A stretch of 21,614 nt of DNA from a virus. This document shows, in pieces, positions 16,096 to 21,614 of this stretch; the first letter of the stretch is position 1, and each line of letters starts with the position of its first letter. A program made the position numbers and the translations under genes. The stretch is taken from positions 1 to 21,614 of the IMG/VR virus record IMGVR_UViG_3300008050_004543. One strand, written 5' to 3'. Under the pieces are notes generated by a model. It worked only from the letters and a program-made list of their open reading frames with translations. It ran no database searches and was not told the DNA's origin.

Positions 16096-16401
16096 ATGGG
16101 TCGATACAGAGCAGATTCAACTGATAATACAAAATCAATGCCAAAGCAGATACCGGTAAAGTCATTCGGTACGGCTATTGCACCGGCAGCAGAAGCAGAG
16201 GTCGAGAGAGCCAGCTATGTAATAGTAAATGTAGAACATGCTACTAAATATGAATTTTTATATGAATCTGGTGGTACGTATGTAGATTATGGAATAGTGG
16301 CAGCTGATGGTCCTTTAAGAATAAACATTAATCCTATAGCTTGGAAAGGTGGAGCAGGTACGACTGGTCACGTATCTTTCGTATATCGAGGAGGAGCATA
16401 A
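16096..16401 (+). CDS. Small beta-rich phage protein, unknown function
   Basis: This 101-residue protein has a strong SD (AGGAG, 16084-16088), 7 bases before the ATG. The N-terminal ~25 residues are polar and probably disordered (MGRYRADSTDNTKSMPK). The rest alternates hydrophobic residues and turns (ASYVIVNVEH, YEFLYESGGTYVDYG, GHVSFVYRGGA), as in a small beta-sandwich. No signal peptide, Cys or catalytic motif is present. It overlaps the prohead protease start by one base (TAATG). A head decoration or minor structural role would fit the position. It is not assigned to a family. Confidence 0.72.
   Translation: MGRYRADSTDNTKSMPKQIPVKSFGTAIAPAAEAEVERASYVIVNVEHATKYEFLYESGGTYVDYGIVAADGPLRININPIAWKGGAGTTGHVSFVYRGGA
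16389..16394 (+). promoter_or_regulatory. Perfect SD that fixes the prohead protease start
   Basis: AGGAGG lies 6 bases before ATG 16401. The in-frame ATG at 16341 lies 60 bases upstream, inside the preceding gene, and has no such site. Confidence 0.8.
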
Positions 16402-17003
16402 TGCATAAACAATTACTAGTGGATTATATGCCATTTGAAATATCTGCACACAAGATCAATGAATCCATTCAAAAGAATAATGGCAAATTGATCGTAAAAG
16501 GAATTCTGCAACGTGCAGGAGCTCAAAATCAAAATGGACGCATCTATCCAAGAGAAATCCTACAGAGAGAAGCCTCGCAGTACACTGACACTCAGATAAA
16601 AGAGCGAAGAGCTCTAGGTGAGTTAGATCATCCAGACAGTTCAGTAGTCAATCTACAAAATGCATCTCATAATATTACTGAAATGCACTGGGACGGAGAT
16701 GATCTGTTGGGTACCGTAGAGGTGCTAGGAACACCCAGTGGGAACATTTTAAAAGAATTATTCAAGTCGGGAATCAAGTTAGGAATCTCATCTAGAGGAT
16801 TGGGTTCCGTTAAGGAAATCCGTGAAGATGATGCTGTAGAGGTGCAAGATGATTTTGAACTCATAGCATTTGACTTTGTCTCTAACCCATCCACCCACGG
16901 AGCTTTTATGTATCCGATGAATGAGGGCACAGATAGATCTAAACAGATTGAAAAGTGGTCAGGTGTCGATGGTATCATCAATGATATCATGAGGGGCGAT
17001 TGA
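16401..17003 (+). CDS. 21: Prohead core protease (gp21-like)
   Basis: This is a 200-residue serine protease of the T4 gp21 type (herpes-assemblin-like fold). The catalytic His is H77 in LGELDHPDSS. The nucleophile is S130 or S131 in LGISSRGLG. VKGILQRAGAQNQNGRIYP (32-50) and FELIAFDFVSNPSTHGAF (152-169) are typical family segments. In T4 this enzyme matures the prohead, cutting scaffold, capsid and internal proteins after (L/I)xE. The family length is usual. Here it lies just upstream of many proteins with aliphatic-x-E sites, which are its probable substrates. It ends in a TGATG overlap with the next gene. Confidence 0.93.
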   Translation: MHKQLLVDYMPFEISAHKINESIQKNNGKLIVKGILQRAGAQNQNGRIYPREILQREASQYTDTQIKERRALGELDHPDSSVVNLQNASHNITEMHWDGDDLLGTVEVLGTPSGNILKELFKSGIKLGISSRGLGSVKEIREDDAVEVQDDFELIAFDFVSNPSTHGAFMYPMNEGTDRSKQIEKWSGVDGIINDIMRGD

Positions 17004-17368
17004 TGGCGTCTATGTATAAAAGACAGATGCTCGAGTTTCACGACGGTCTATCAGAGATTCGTCCAAAGAAAAAGCCTTTAGTAAAAAAGCCACCAGCTAC
17101 AGAACAGCCGCCTAGTGTGCTTGATAATCTGATCAATGAAATCAATTCCATGGAATCAACTCAGCTGAGGAACGAAGTCAGTAAGGATAAACTGATTGGC
17201 GGGCAGGGTACCAGAAAAGGCAAGCTCATGCTATATCAAAGGGCTGATGGCAACTTTTATATGACGTTGAAAGGTAAAGAAGCTGAAATGGATGCTGGAT
17301 TAGTTAAAAATAGAAGCGATGCAATTAAAGCCGCTACCATGTTTGCAAAGATGATCAATGCCAGCTAA
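17003..17368 (+). CDS. Small phage protein, unknown function
   Basis: ATG 17003 overlaps the prohead protease stop (TGATG); 121 residues. The N-terminal third is basic and Pro-rich (RPKKKPLVKKPPATEQPP) and probably disordered. The C-terminal part (~55-121) looks like a small alpha/beta domain: GKLMLYQRADGNFYMTLKGKE, then a helix ending AATMFAKMINAS. There is no membrane segment. It overlaps the next gene by 11 bases, so the two are translated together. A minor head or core role is inferred only from neighbours. Confidence 0.72.
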   Translation: MASMYKRQMLEFHDGLSEIRPKKKPLVKKPPATEQPPSVLDNLINEINSMESTQLRNEVSKDKLIGGQGTRKGKLMLYQRADGNFYMTLKGKEAEMDAGLVKNRSDAIKAATMFAKMINAS

Positions 17369-18176
17369 ATCAAAAGCTCAGCAACGTTTCATGGGTATGG
17401 TTCATTCGTACAACAAGGGCGACATGAAAGATGCACCAGCTTCCGTGAAGAAAGCCGCAAAGGGGATGACCAAGAAGTCAGCAAAAGATTTTGCATCTAC
17501 GAAGCATAAGGGGAAACCTGAGCACGTTGCTGAAGCTCTAAGAAGACTGATCAGGCAGGAAATCCGAGCATATAATGAAGCTATAAGTAAAAATGACATA
17601 CAAGATCTTGCTATTGATTACTTAGGTGCTATGGGGCAAGTAGCAAGAGTAAGTAAAAGTAAATACCAGCAGTGGGCAAAAGGTTTAAAGAGTAGCTACA
17701 ATACAAAACAAGCGAAAGATGCTTTGATCTCACTAACTTCTCAAACTGGTGTTGCAAGTAGGATAAATAAAAGTAAATCTGATTCGTTTATGAAAAAACA
17801 TCTAAATGAATCCGTAAATGAAGCAAAAACGATCAATGTAGAGCCTAATTGGGAAGGCTTATATCGATTTATGATGCATATGAGAAAAGGCGATAATGCG
17901 GCATTTGTTCGAGTTACTAGAAAGATGGGCGCTGATTGGAAAAAATTAGAGCAGATGGCACAGAAGAAGCAGTGGTATGTTAGAGGTGATTTTTCTGAAT
18001 CCGTAAATGAAAAAGTAGCAAATCCATTTTCACAACATCTCAGGGATGCACAGGAAGAAGTAGAATATATGATATCACACCACTCGGGTGCAGAAGAAGA
18101 AGGCGTTTATGATAAACCCAAACAAGCAATAAAATTTTTACAAGTAGCCCAGAAAGCACTGGGCAAGATAACATAG
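17358..18176 (+). CDS. Modular basic protein: DUF3008-like N-terminus plus joined small modules
   Basis: This is a 272-residue protein. Residues 1-56 (MPAKSKAQQRFMGMV ... FASTKHKGKPEHV) match the DUF3008 family, a short basic protein found in bacteria and phages. A leader-like helix follows (EALRRLIRQEIRAYNEA, ~59-75). Three small modules come next, ending with LNESVNEA (~150) and FSESVNEK (~213). The two joints share 15 identical bases (GAATCCGTAAATGAA), and the same words appear again in the last gene of the window. The second module holds NWEGLYRFMMHMRKG and WYVRGDF. The joints contain aliphatic-x-E|(A/S/K), which a gp21-type protease could cut. The function is unknown; I read it as a head-packaged modular protein. 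Confidence 0.72.
   Translation: MPAKSKAQQRFMGMVHSYNKGDMKDAPASVKKAAKGMTKKSAKDFASTKHKGKPEHVAEALRRLIRQEIRAYNEAISKNDIQDLAIDYLGAMGQVARVSKSKYQQWAKGLKSSYNTKQAKDALISLTSQTGVASRINKSKSDSFMKKHLNESVNEAKTINVEPNWEGLYRFMMHMRKGDNAAFVRVTRKMGADWKKLEQMAQKKQWYVRGDFSESVNEKVANPFSQHLRDAQEEVEYMISHHSGAEEEGVYDKPKQAIKFLQVAQKALGKIT
17808..17824 (+). repeat. Joint repeat GAATCCGTAAATGAAGC, copy 1
   Basis: It encodes ESVNEA between two modules. The same 17 bases occur at 21500-21516, 3.7 kb away, and the first 15 occur at 17997-18011. A diverged copy (GAATCAATCAATGAAGC) is at 21308-21324. Confidence 0.85.
17997..18011 (+). repeat. Joint repeat, copy 2 (15 bases)
   Basis: GAATCCGTAAATGAA encodes ESVNE at the second joint of the same protein. 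It is identical to copy 1 over 15 bases, while the flanking modules are unrelated. Confidence 0.85.
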
Positions 18177-18185
18177 GAGATAGTG

Positions 18186-18674
18186 ATGGCTAAATTACGA
18201 AGTCTATTAGCTGAAGTATTTGAAGAACATGAAGCACCGATCGATCGCAGAGCGGTAGCAGAAGGAGTATCCCAGTATGGGATCGTTGGCAAGAAACTAT
18301 ACAGCGAACACAACATTATGGAGATCGCTGAACAGCTCGTTAAGATTGCTGAATCGGCACAGACCCACGTACTTTCTGAGACGGATGATTGGTTCGACAA
18401 AGTATCAGTGAACCGGAACATGAAGGCAATGACCGGAATGGTCAAAGAGTTCAAGAGCACAGCTACTGAGTATAAATCGCTATCCGAAAGGTTAGTTGCT
18501 CTGTATGAGGATATGGGTGGAATACTGAATCGGTACTACGACATCCAGGAAGAGCTTGATCCGGTAGGTGATGAAGATGATGATGTTGACAATGATGGTG
18601 ACTCTGATGAGTCGGACGACTATCTGGCAAACAGACGTGATGCTGTCACGAAGGCTGTAGGGAGTGGCAATTAA
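18186..18674 (+). CDS. Conserved marine T4-like phage protein with acidic tail
   Basis: ATG 18186 follows AGGAG (18175-18179) by 6 bases; a GTG at 18183 is unlikely. The protein has 162 residues. The N-terminus MAKLRSLLAEVFEEHEAP is an amphipathic, leader-like helix. The middle is helical (SQYGIVGKKLYSEHNIMEIAEQLVKI, TDDWFDKVSVNRNMKAMTGM). The C-terminus is a very acidic Asp-rich tail (GDEDDDVDNDGDSDESDD). I recall similar proteins in marine T4-like phages without a known role. Acidic helical proteins just after gp21 could be prohead scaffold or core (the gp22 position), but homology to gp22 is not visible. Confidence 0.75.
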   Translation: MAKLRSLLAEVFEEHEAPIDRRAVAEGVSQYGIVGKKLYSEHNIMEIAEQLVKIAESAQTHVLSETDDWFDKVSVNRNMKAMTGMVKEFKSTATEYKSLSERLVALYEDMGGILNRYYDIQEELDPVGDEDDDVDNDGDSDESDDYLANRRDAVTKAVGSGN

Positions 18675-18954
18675 GGAATTTTTATTCTGCTCACTATTGT
18701 TGTGGCAAATAGGAATAATAATCTACATACTGCTGAGTAAATTTTATGGTAAGACACCAAACCAAAATACTAAAATAGTATCAACGTCTGTTGAAAAGTT
18801 ACCATCTAAGAAAAAAATAGAACATGTGGATGTAGTCATGAAGAAAAGCATTATTATGGAAAAACCAAATATTTCAAGTATCAAGAGTGATGAAGAGATC
18901 AGAGGTAAGGTCTCTACACAAAAAGATAAACTGAAACGGCTCAGGAGAAGTTAA
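18664..18954 (+). CDS. Small single-pass membrane protein
   Basis: The frame starts at GTG 18664, just after an in-frame TAG at 18658. It overlaps the previous gene by 11 bases and encodes 96 residues. FLFCSLLLWQIGIIIYILLSKF (~6-27) is one strong membrane helix. The rest is polar and Lys-rich (KLPSKKKIEHVDVVMKKS, KDKLKRLRRS), probably cytoplasmic. The start codon has a poorly spaced SD (AGGGAG, 18659-18664, abutting the GTG), so expression may be low and depend on read-through coupling. The function is unknown; a membrane protein inside the head block is unexpected. Confidence 0.62.
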   Translation: MAIKEFLFCSLLLWQIGIIIYILLSKFYGKTPNQNTKIVSTSVEKLPSKKKIEHVDVVMKKSIIMEKPNISSIKSDEEIRGKVSTQKDKLKRLRRS

Positions 18955-19311
18955 ATGGCAAAGTTAGCAGATTTACTAAATCAGAAAGACTTGGGAAGGG
19001 TCCGGACCATGAAGGATAACCCACCGTTTAAGACGGAACGTCAGCAGATCCAACAGGAACTCAGTGAAGCGGATGAAGATTCCGTTGCTGATGCAGATAT
19101 GAAAGCAGCAAAGAAATTAGAGTTCAAGTTAGGGAAGGTGTATTCGACGGTCAATGATAGTGTGAAACTTATCATCAAGAATATATCAGATTTTAATGCT
19201 CCAGGATTAAAGGCTGCATTCTTGGATGGATTGAAAGTCGGAATTAAGGGTGGACAATTTGACGTTAGAGCAGCACAAAAGAGATTTGAAAAGTATTTTA
19301 AGGGACGTTAA
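18955..19311 (+). CDS. Small helical phage protein with candidate protease site
   Basis: This 118-residue protein has AGGAG at 18943-18947, 7 bases before the ATG. The N-terminal ~40 residues (MAKLADLLNQKDLGRV ... QQELSEADED) begin with an amphipathic helix and contain L-S-E|A, a good match to the T4 gp21 cut pattern. The remainder, ~43-118, is a compact helical domain (LGKVYSTVNDSVKLIIKN, FDVRAAQKRFEKYFKGR). No membrane or enzyme motif is present. It ends in a TAATG overlap with the first of the leader genes. If cut at LSE|A, it would release a domain of about 80 residues. Confidence 0.72.
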   Translation: MAKLADLLNQKDLGRVRTMKDNPPFKTERQQIQQELSEADEDSVADADMKAAKKLEFKLGKVYSTVNDSVKLIIKNISDFNAPGLKAAFLDGLKVGIKGGQFDVRAAQKRFEKYFKGR

Positions 19312-19523
19312 TGAAGATCACCAGAGCAGAATTAAAAGAAATGATTCGCGAAGAATTAAATGAAGTTAGTGATCCATACGATGGTGTATACAATAACCTA
19401 CATGATGCAATGGTGGCTGTTCATAATGTCTTTAAAAAACAGAAAGTTGATCGCAAAACAATGGGAGCATTTAGGAAATGGTGGGACCAATTAGATAGGT
19501 TCTATCCACGATCTCCGGAATAA
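19311..19523 (+). CDS. Leader-family small protein 1
   Basis: This 70-residue protein starts at TAATG. The leader MKITRAELKEMIREELNEV is followed by a short helical body (NNLHDAMVAVHNVFKKQKVD, FRKWWDQLDRFYP). The leader is shared with five more genes downstream. LNE|V after the leader is a candidate processing site. I infer an internal head protein. The body has no recognised relatives. Confidence 0.72.
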   Translation: MKITRAELKEMIREELNEVSDPYDGVYNNLHDAMVAVHNVFKKQKVDRKTMGAFRKWWDQLDRFYPRSPE

Positions 19524-19524
19524 T

Positions 19525-19572
19525 ATGAAATTTACTAAATCAGAAAACAGTGGGAGCATCTAGGAAAATAAT
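19525..19572 (+). pseudogene. Orphan leader stub with remnant of the preceding gene
   Basis: ATG 19525 begins MKFTKSENSGSI and stops at 19563. The first seven codons match the leader of the neighbours. The next bases (GAAAACAGTGGGAGCATCTAGGAAA) closely match 19454-19477 of the previous gene (GCAAAACAATGGGAGCATTTAGGAAA). It looks like a decayed or partly deleted copy of a leader gene. Confidence 0.6.
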
Positions 19573-19866
19573 ATGAAAATTACTAAAACAGAACTTAGAG
19601 AAATGATTCGTGAAGAACTGTTAAGAGAAGCCACAGACATAGATAAAATGGCGGATGAAATCATAAATAACGCAAAGCATTATAGCAAAAATATAAAACA
19701 TTATCATTCATTAGACGGGGATGTTTTTGGCGGTATGACTAATGGGCAGAAGAAATATGAAGCAATGCAAAAATTATTAGTTCAAGTAAATAAAGAATTG
19801 ATCAAGTTTGGTAAAACGTGGATAACTAAATATCAGAAATCAGTCGACAGGATAATGAAATCATGA
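19573..19866 (+). CDS. Leader-family small protein 2
   Basis: This 97-residue protein has the leader MKITKTELREMIREELLREA, with L-R-E|A as a candidate cut. The body (~21-97) is helical and polar (DKMADEIINNAKHYSKNI, GGMTNGQKKYEAMQKLL, WITKYQKSVDRIMKS) and lacks Cys or membrane segments. The body is unrelated to that of leader protein 1, so the leader is the only shared part. The stop overlaps the next start (ATGA). Confidence 0.74.
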   Translation: MKITKTELREMIREELLREATDIDKMADEIINNAKHYSKNIKHYHSLDGDVFGGMTNGQKKYEAMQKLLVQVNKELIKFGKTWITKYQKSVDRIMKS

Positions 19867-20099
19867 AACTAACTAAATCTCAACTTAAAGAAATCATTAG
19901 AGAAGAATTAAGAGAAGCCAGCTTAAACAAATATACTAAAGGCGTAGATTCTCAGGACAACGTAGGAAACGTATTTATAACAAAACACGATACCGGTGAC
20001 ATTACATTTCACATAGGAGGAAAGTCAGATTCATCTATTGTATTCAATCGTAGACAAATCAAAGATGTTATGAAAAAACTAAAGAAGATGGGAGCTTAA
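19863..20099 (+). CDS. Leader-family small protein 3
   Basis: This 78-residue protein starts inside the ATGA overlap. The leader is MKLTKSQLKEIIREELREAS, with L-R-E|A. The body (~22-78) appears beta-rich at first (GNVFITKHDTGDITFHIGG) and ends with a basic helix (NRRQIKDVMKKLKKMGA). It is a small alpha/beta domain with no recognised family and differs from its neighbours' bodies. Confidence 0.74.
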   Translation: MKLTKSQLKEIIREELREASLNKYTKGVDSQDNVGNVFITKHDTGDITFHIGGKSDSSIVFNRRQIKDVMKKLKKMGA

Positions 20100-20100
20100 C

Positions 20101-20601
20101 ATGAAACTAACCAGATCAAAACTCAAAGAAATCATTAAAGAAGAACTACAAGAGCTTCAAGAGATCAGTCACACCTTCACTGGAAACACAAAGTTCATGA
20201 AAAAGAAAATGTTGCCTCTGATGAGGAAAGCTGGAATCAAACATGTTAAGGTACGTGATTACGGTGGTGGACAAATGGAAGTAGATTTCGATGTCGATGA
20301 TGAGGTCTTTCAACACTTAAAAGACACACTGAAGAAGAGTCTTGGAAAGGAAGGTGGTTATAAGTGGAAATTAGCAAATTTGAACCTTGAGGGATTAGAA
20401 GAAGAACTCCTGAAAGAGCAGATGGATATCCGATCTGTATACTACAGTATCGGTGACGCAGTAGAAAATTTAATCTGGATCGCAAAGAGAAACACACAGT
20501 ATGAGAAGGATAGAAAATTAAAGGACTTTGGGAACAAATTTTTAAAAATGCTAGATGTGTTGAGGAAACACCTGGATAAGACATACGGAGATTGGGACTA
20601 A
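20101..20601 (+). CDS. Leader-family protein 4, two modules
   Basis: This 166-residue protein has the leader MKLTRSKLKEIIKEELQELQE. Module 1 (~22-98) is alpha/beta: KKMLPLMRKAGIKHVKVRDYGG, QMEVDFDVDDEVFQHL. Module 2 (~101-166) begins with EELLKEQ, itself a leader fragment, and continues with the same body as the next gene (MDIRSVYYSIGDAVENLIW ... TYGDWD). The protein therefore looks like a fusion of a leader, a first body and a leader-plus-body copy whose leader start has been lost. Confidence 0.75.
   Translation: MKLTRSKLKEIIKEELQELQEISHTFTGNTKFMKKKMLPLMRKAGIKHVKVRDYGGGQMEVDFDVDDEVFQHLKDTLKKSLGKEGGYKWKLANLNLEGLEEELLKEQMDIRSVYYSIGDAVENLIWIAKRNTQYEKDRKLKDFGNKFLKMLDVLRKHLDKTYGDWD
20401..20601 (+). 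repeat. Tandem duplication, copy 1
   Basis: 201 bases, from GAAGAACTCCTG to the stop codon, match copy 2 at 177 of 201 positions by my count (about 88%). The first 59 bases are identical. The offset is 239 bases, so the copies lie in different frames and in different genes. Similarity stops abruptly upstream of the leader remnant. Confidence 0.9.
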
Positions 20602-20840
20602 TGAAGATAACTAGATCAGAACTCAAAGAGATCATCCGGGAAGAACTCCTGAAAGAGCAGATGGATATCCGATCTGTATACTACAGTATCGGTGACGCGA
20701 TAGAAAATTTACTCTGGGTCGCGAAGAGAAACACGCAGTATGAAAAGGACAGAAAGCTAAAGGACTTTGGGAACAAATTTTTAAAAATGCACGATATGTT
20801 GCAAAAGCATCTGGATAAAACCTATGGAGACTGGGATTGA
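20601..20840 (+). CDS. Leader-family small protein 5
   Basis: ATG 20601 gives 79 residues; a TTG or other start at 20592 lies upstream in the previous gene and lacks the leader alignment. The leader MKITRSELKEIIREELLKEQ runs straight into the body MDIRSVYYSIGDAIENLLW, which ends TYGDWD. The body differs from module 2 of the preceding protein at six residues, mostly conservative. The stop overlaps the next start (TGATG). It is helical and charged, with aromatic residues, and its function is unknown. Confidence 0.76.
   Translation: MKITRSELKEIIREELLKEQMDIRSVYYSIGDAIENLLWVAKRNTQYEKDRKLKDFGNKFLKMHDMLQKHLDKTYGDWD
20640..20840 (+). repeat. Tandem duplication, copy 2
   Basis: This is the second copy of the 201-base unit. 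Here it follows a complete leader. Most of the 24 differences are synonymous, so both copies have been kept under protein-level selection since duplication. Confidence 0.9.
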
Positions 20841-21614
20841 TGAAGATCACAAAGACACGACTTGAACAGATCATCCGGGAAGAACTTAAACGATACAAAG
20901 AAACCGCTACCGAGGCAATCTTTGATCCCAATGAATTTAAGGTGATCTACAGAGAAGTTCAAGGCTCACTTCACGAGAATCCAGCCGCCATGGCAGCCGC
21001 TGCAATGGCTGCAACTCAACTGAGAAACCAACAGGGCAAGCAGATTAAAGCCACGACTGCATTGAATGATAAATCACACACTCAACACGATAAAGCCAAG
21101 AGTATGTTCCAACGCCTGAAGGACAAATTCAGTGGTAAGAAAGAATCTGTAGTAGATGAAGGAAAATTAAGTTCTCAAATCAAAAAGGCGGTAATGATAG
21201 CAATACAGATGAGTGGTAATATGACAGGAGCTACTGATAAGATTGAAAAGATTAAAAAGGGGTTATCCAAAGATAAAAAAGTAGCAGACGCACTTCGTCT
21301 TGCAAATGAATCAATCAATGAAGCTAAATCGCTTTCTAAGATGAATACTGATGAACTTATCAAGCATTGGGAAAAAGAATCGAAAACTGTAGAAATGATG
21401 AAAGATAAAAAACAAATTGATAAAACTGCATATAGGGTTGAGAGTGGAAAAATAGCAAGAATATTAAATCATTTGGGGGGACTCAAAAAGGATATGAAAG
21501 AATCCGTAAATGAAGCTAAATTTGATGCTACTGGCGTTGATTGGTCTGGTGAAATGATGTGGAAGTGGGTTTCCAAAGCATTAAAAACTGCTGGTATTAA
21601 AGAACTAAAATATA
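20840..21614 (+). CDS. Leader-family protein 6, modular (3' partial)
   Basis: The ATG at 20840 overlaps the previous stop. The frame is open to the window edge (258 codons), so the gene continues. The leader is MKITKTRLEQIIREELKRYKE. The first module has an Ala/Met-rich helix (NPAAMAAAAMAATQLR) and a basic helix (KSMFQRLKDKF). A joint ESVVDEG follows at ~101-107. A helical module ends LANESINEA (~154-162), and another ends MKESVNEA (~219-226). The final visible part is FDATGVDWSGEMMWKW. The joints contain V-D-E|G, I-N-E|A and V-N-E|A. It looks like a packaged polyprotein built from small modules; no enzymatic motif is visible in the part seen. Confidence 0.72.
   Translation, partial: MKITKTRLEQIIREELKRYKETATEAIFDPNEFKVIYREVQGSLHENPAAMAAAAMAATQLRNQQGKQIKATTALNDKSHTQHDKAKSMFQRLKDKFSGKKESVVDEGKLSSQIKKAVMIAIQMSGNMTGATDKIEKIKKGLSKDKKVADALRLANESINEAKSLSKMNTDELIKHWEKESKTVEMMKDKKQIDKTAYRVESGKIARILNHLGGLKKDMKESVNEAKFDATGVDWSGEMMWKWVSKALKTAGIKELKY
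21500..21516 (+). repeat. Joint repeat GAATCCGTAAATGAAGC, copy 3
   Basis: It is identical over 17 bases to 17808-17824 in another gene, and again encodes ESVNEA at a module boundary. The diverged copy at 21308-21324 marks the previous joint of this protein. Confidence 0.85.

Noticed and set aside
20970-21030. Ala/Met-rich low-complexity stretch (CCATGGCAGCCGCTGCAATGGCTGC) as a regulatory repeat
   Set aside because: It is in frame and encodes an ordinary Ala-rich helix of the last gene; the repeats are imperfect and short.
1-21614. tRNA genes, CRISPR arrays, insertion sequences, integrase or homing endonuclease
   Set aside because: I looked for cloverleaf-like gaps, spaced direct repeats and transposase or HNH/GIY-YIG motifs and saw none. 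The intergenic space is too small for tRNA clusters.

Overview
The window is a stretch of a tailed double-stranded DNA phage of the T4-like (contractile-tail myovirus) supergroup. Three core morphogenesis genes identify it: a gp17-type large terminase (11489-13075), a gp20-type portal (13088-14881) and a gp21-type prohead protease (16401-17003). Every gene is on the + strand, packed with 1-11 bp overlaps (TAATG, ATGA, TGATG) and very short gaps. The propeller-type repeat protein and several small genes near the portal resemble marine T4-like phages. The host cannot be named from this sequence. Several clean Shine-Dalgarno sites (AGGAG/AGGAGG) suggest a host that uses canonical ribosome binding.

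Layout. (1) 2-2557: the end of a large repeat-rich structural (fibre or adhesin-like) protein with two six-repeat propeller-like blocks. (2) 2628-3476: a helical conserved phage protein. (3) 3483-5998: an accessory cassette with a GT-A glycosyltransferase, a radical SAM/SPASM enzyme, a translationally coupled 36-residue ORF and a sulfotransferase. It probably modifies a surface glycan or a peptide. (4) 6037-10260: a 1407-residue protein that strings together a HIGH-type nucleotidyltransferase, a Nudix hydrolase, a Pol-beta-type nucleotidyltransferase and a covalent nucleotidyltransferase (ligase-like) domain. (5) 10295-11489: a zinc-ribbon protein and two small membrane/coiled-coil proteins that could be spanin-like. 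(6) 11489-17003: terminase, portal, three small conserved genes and the prohead protease. (7) 17003 to the end: small basic or acidic proteins, then a tandem family of short genes that share an N-terminal leader of the type MKITKxELKEIIREEL. The last of these runs off the window.

Main hypothesis. The leader family next to a gp21-type protease recalls the capsid-targeting sequence of T4 internal head proteins, which gp21 removes at (L/I)xE sites. Similar aliphatic-x-E|(A/G/S) sequences recur between modules of the larger proteins: LNESVNEA, SVNEK, SINEA, LSEA, and the inter-domain joints SIGEA and LITEG of the 1407-residue enzyme. I infer, without proof, that this phage encodes a set of modular proteins that are packaged in the head, cut by the prohead protease and delivered with the DNA. 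The multi-enzyme protein would be the most notable cargo. DNA-level repeats at module joints, an 88%-identical tandem duplication that begins inside a leader, and an orphan leader stub show that the family is actively shuffled.

No tRNA, CRISPR array, insertion sequence or integrase was seen, and no intergenic gap exceeds about 75 bases.
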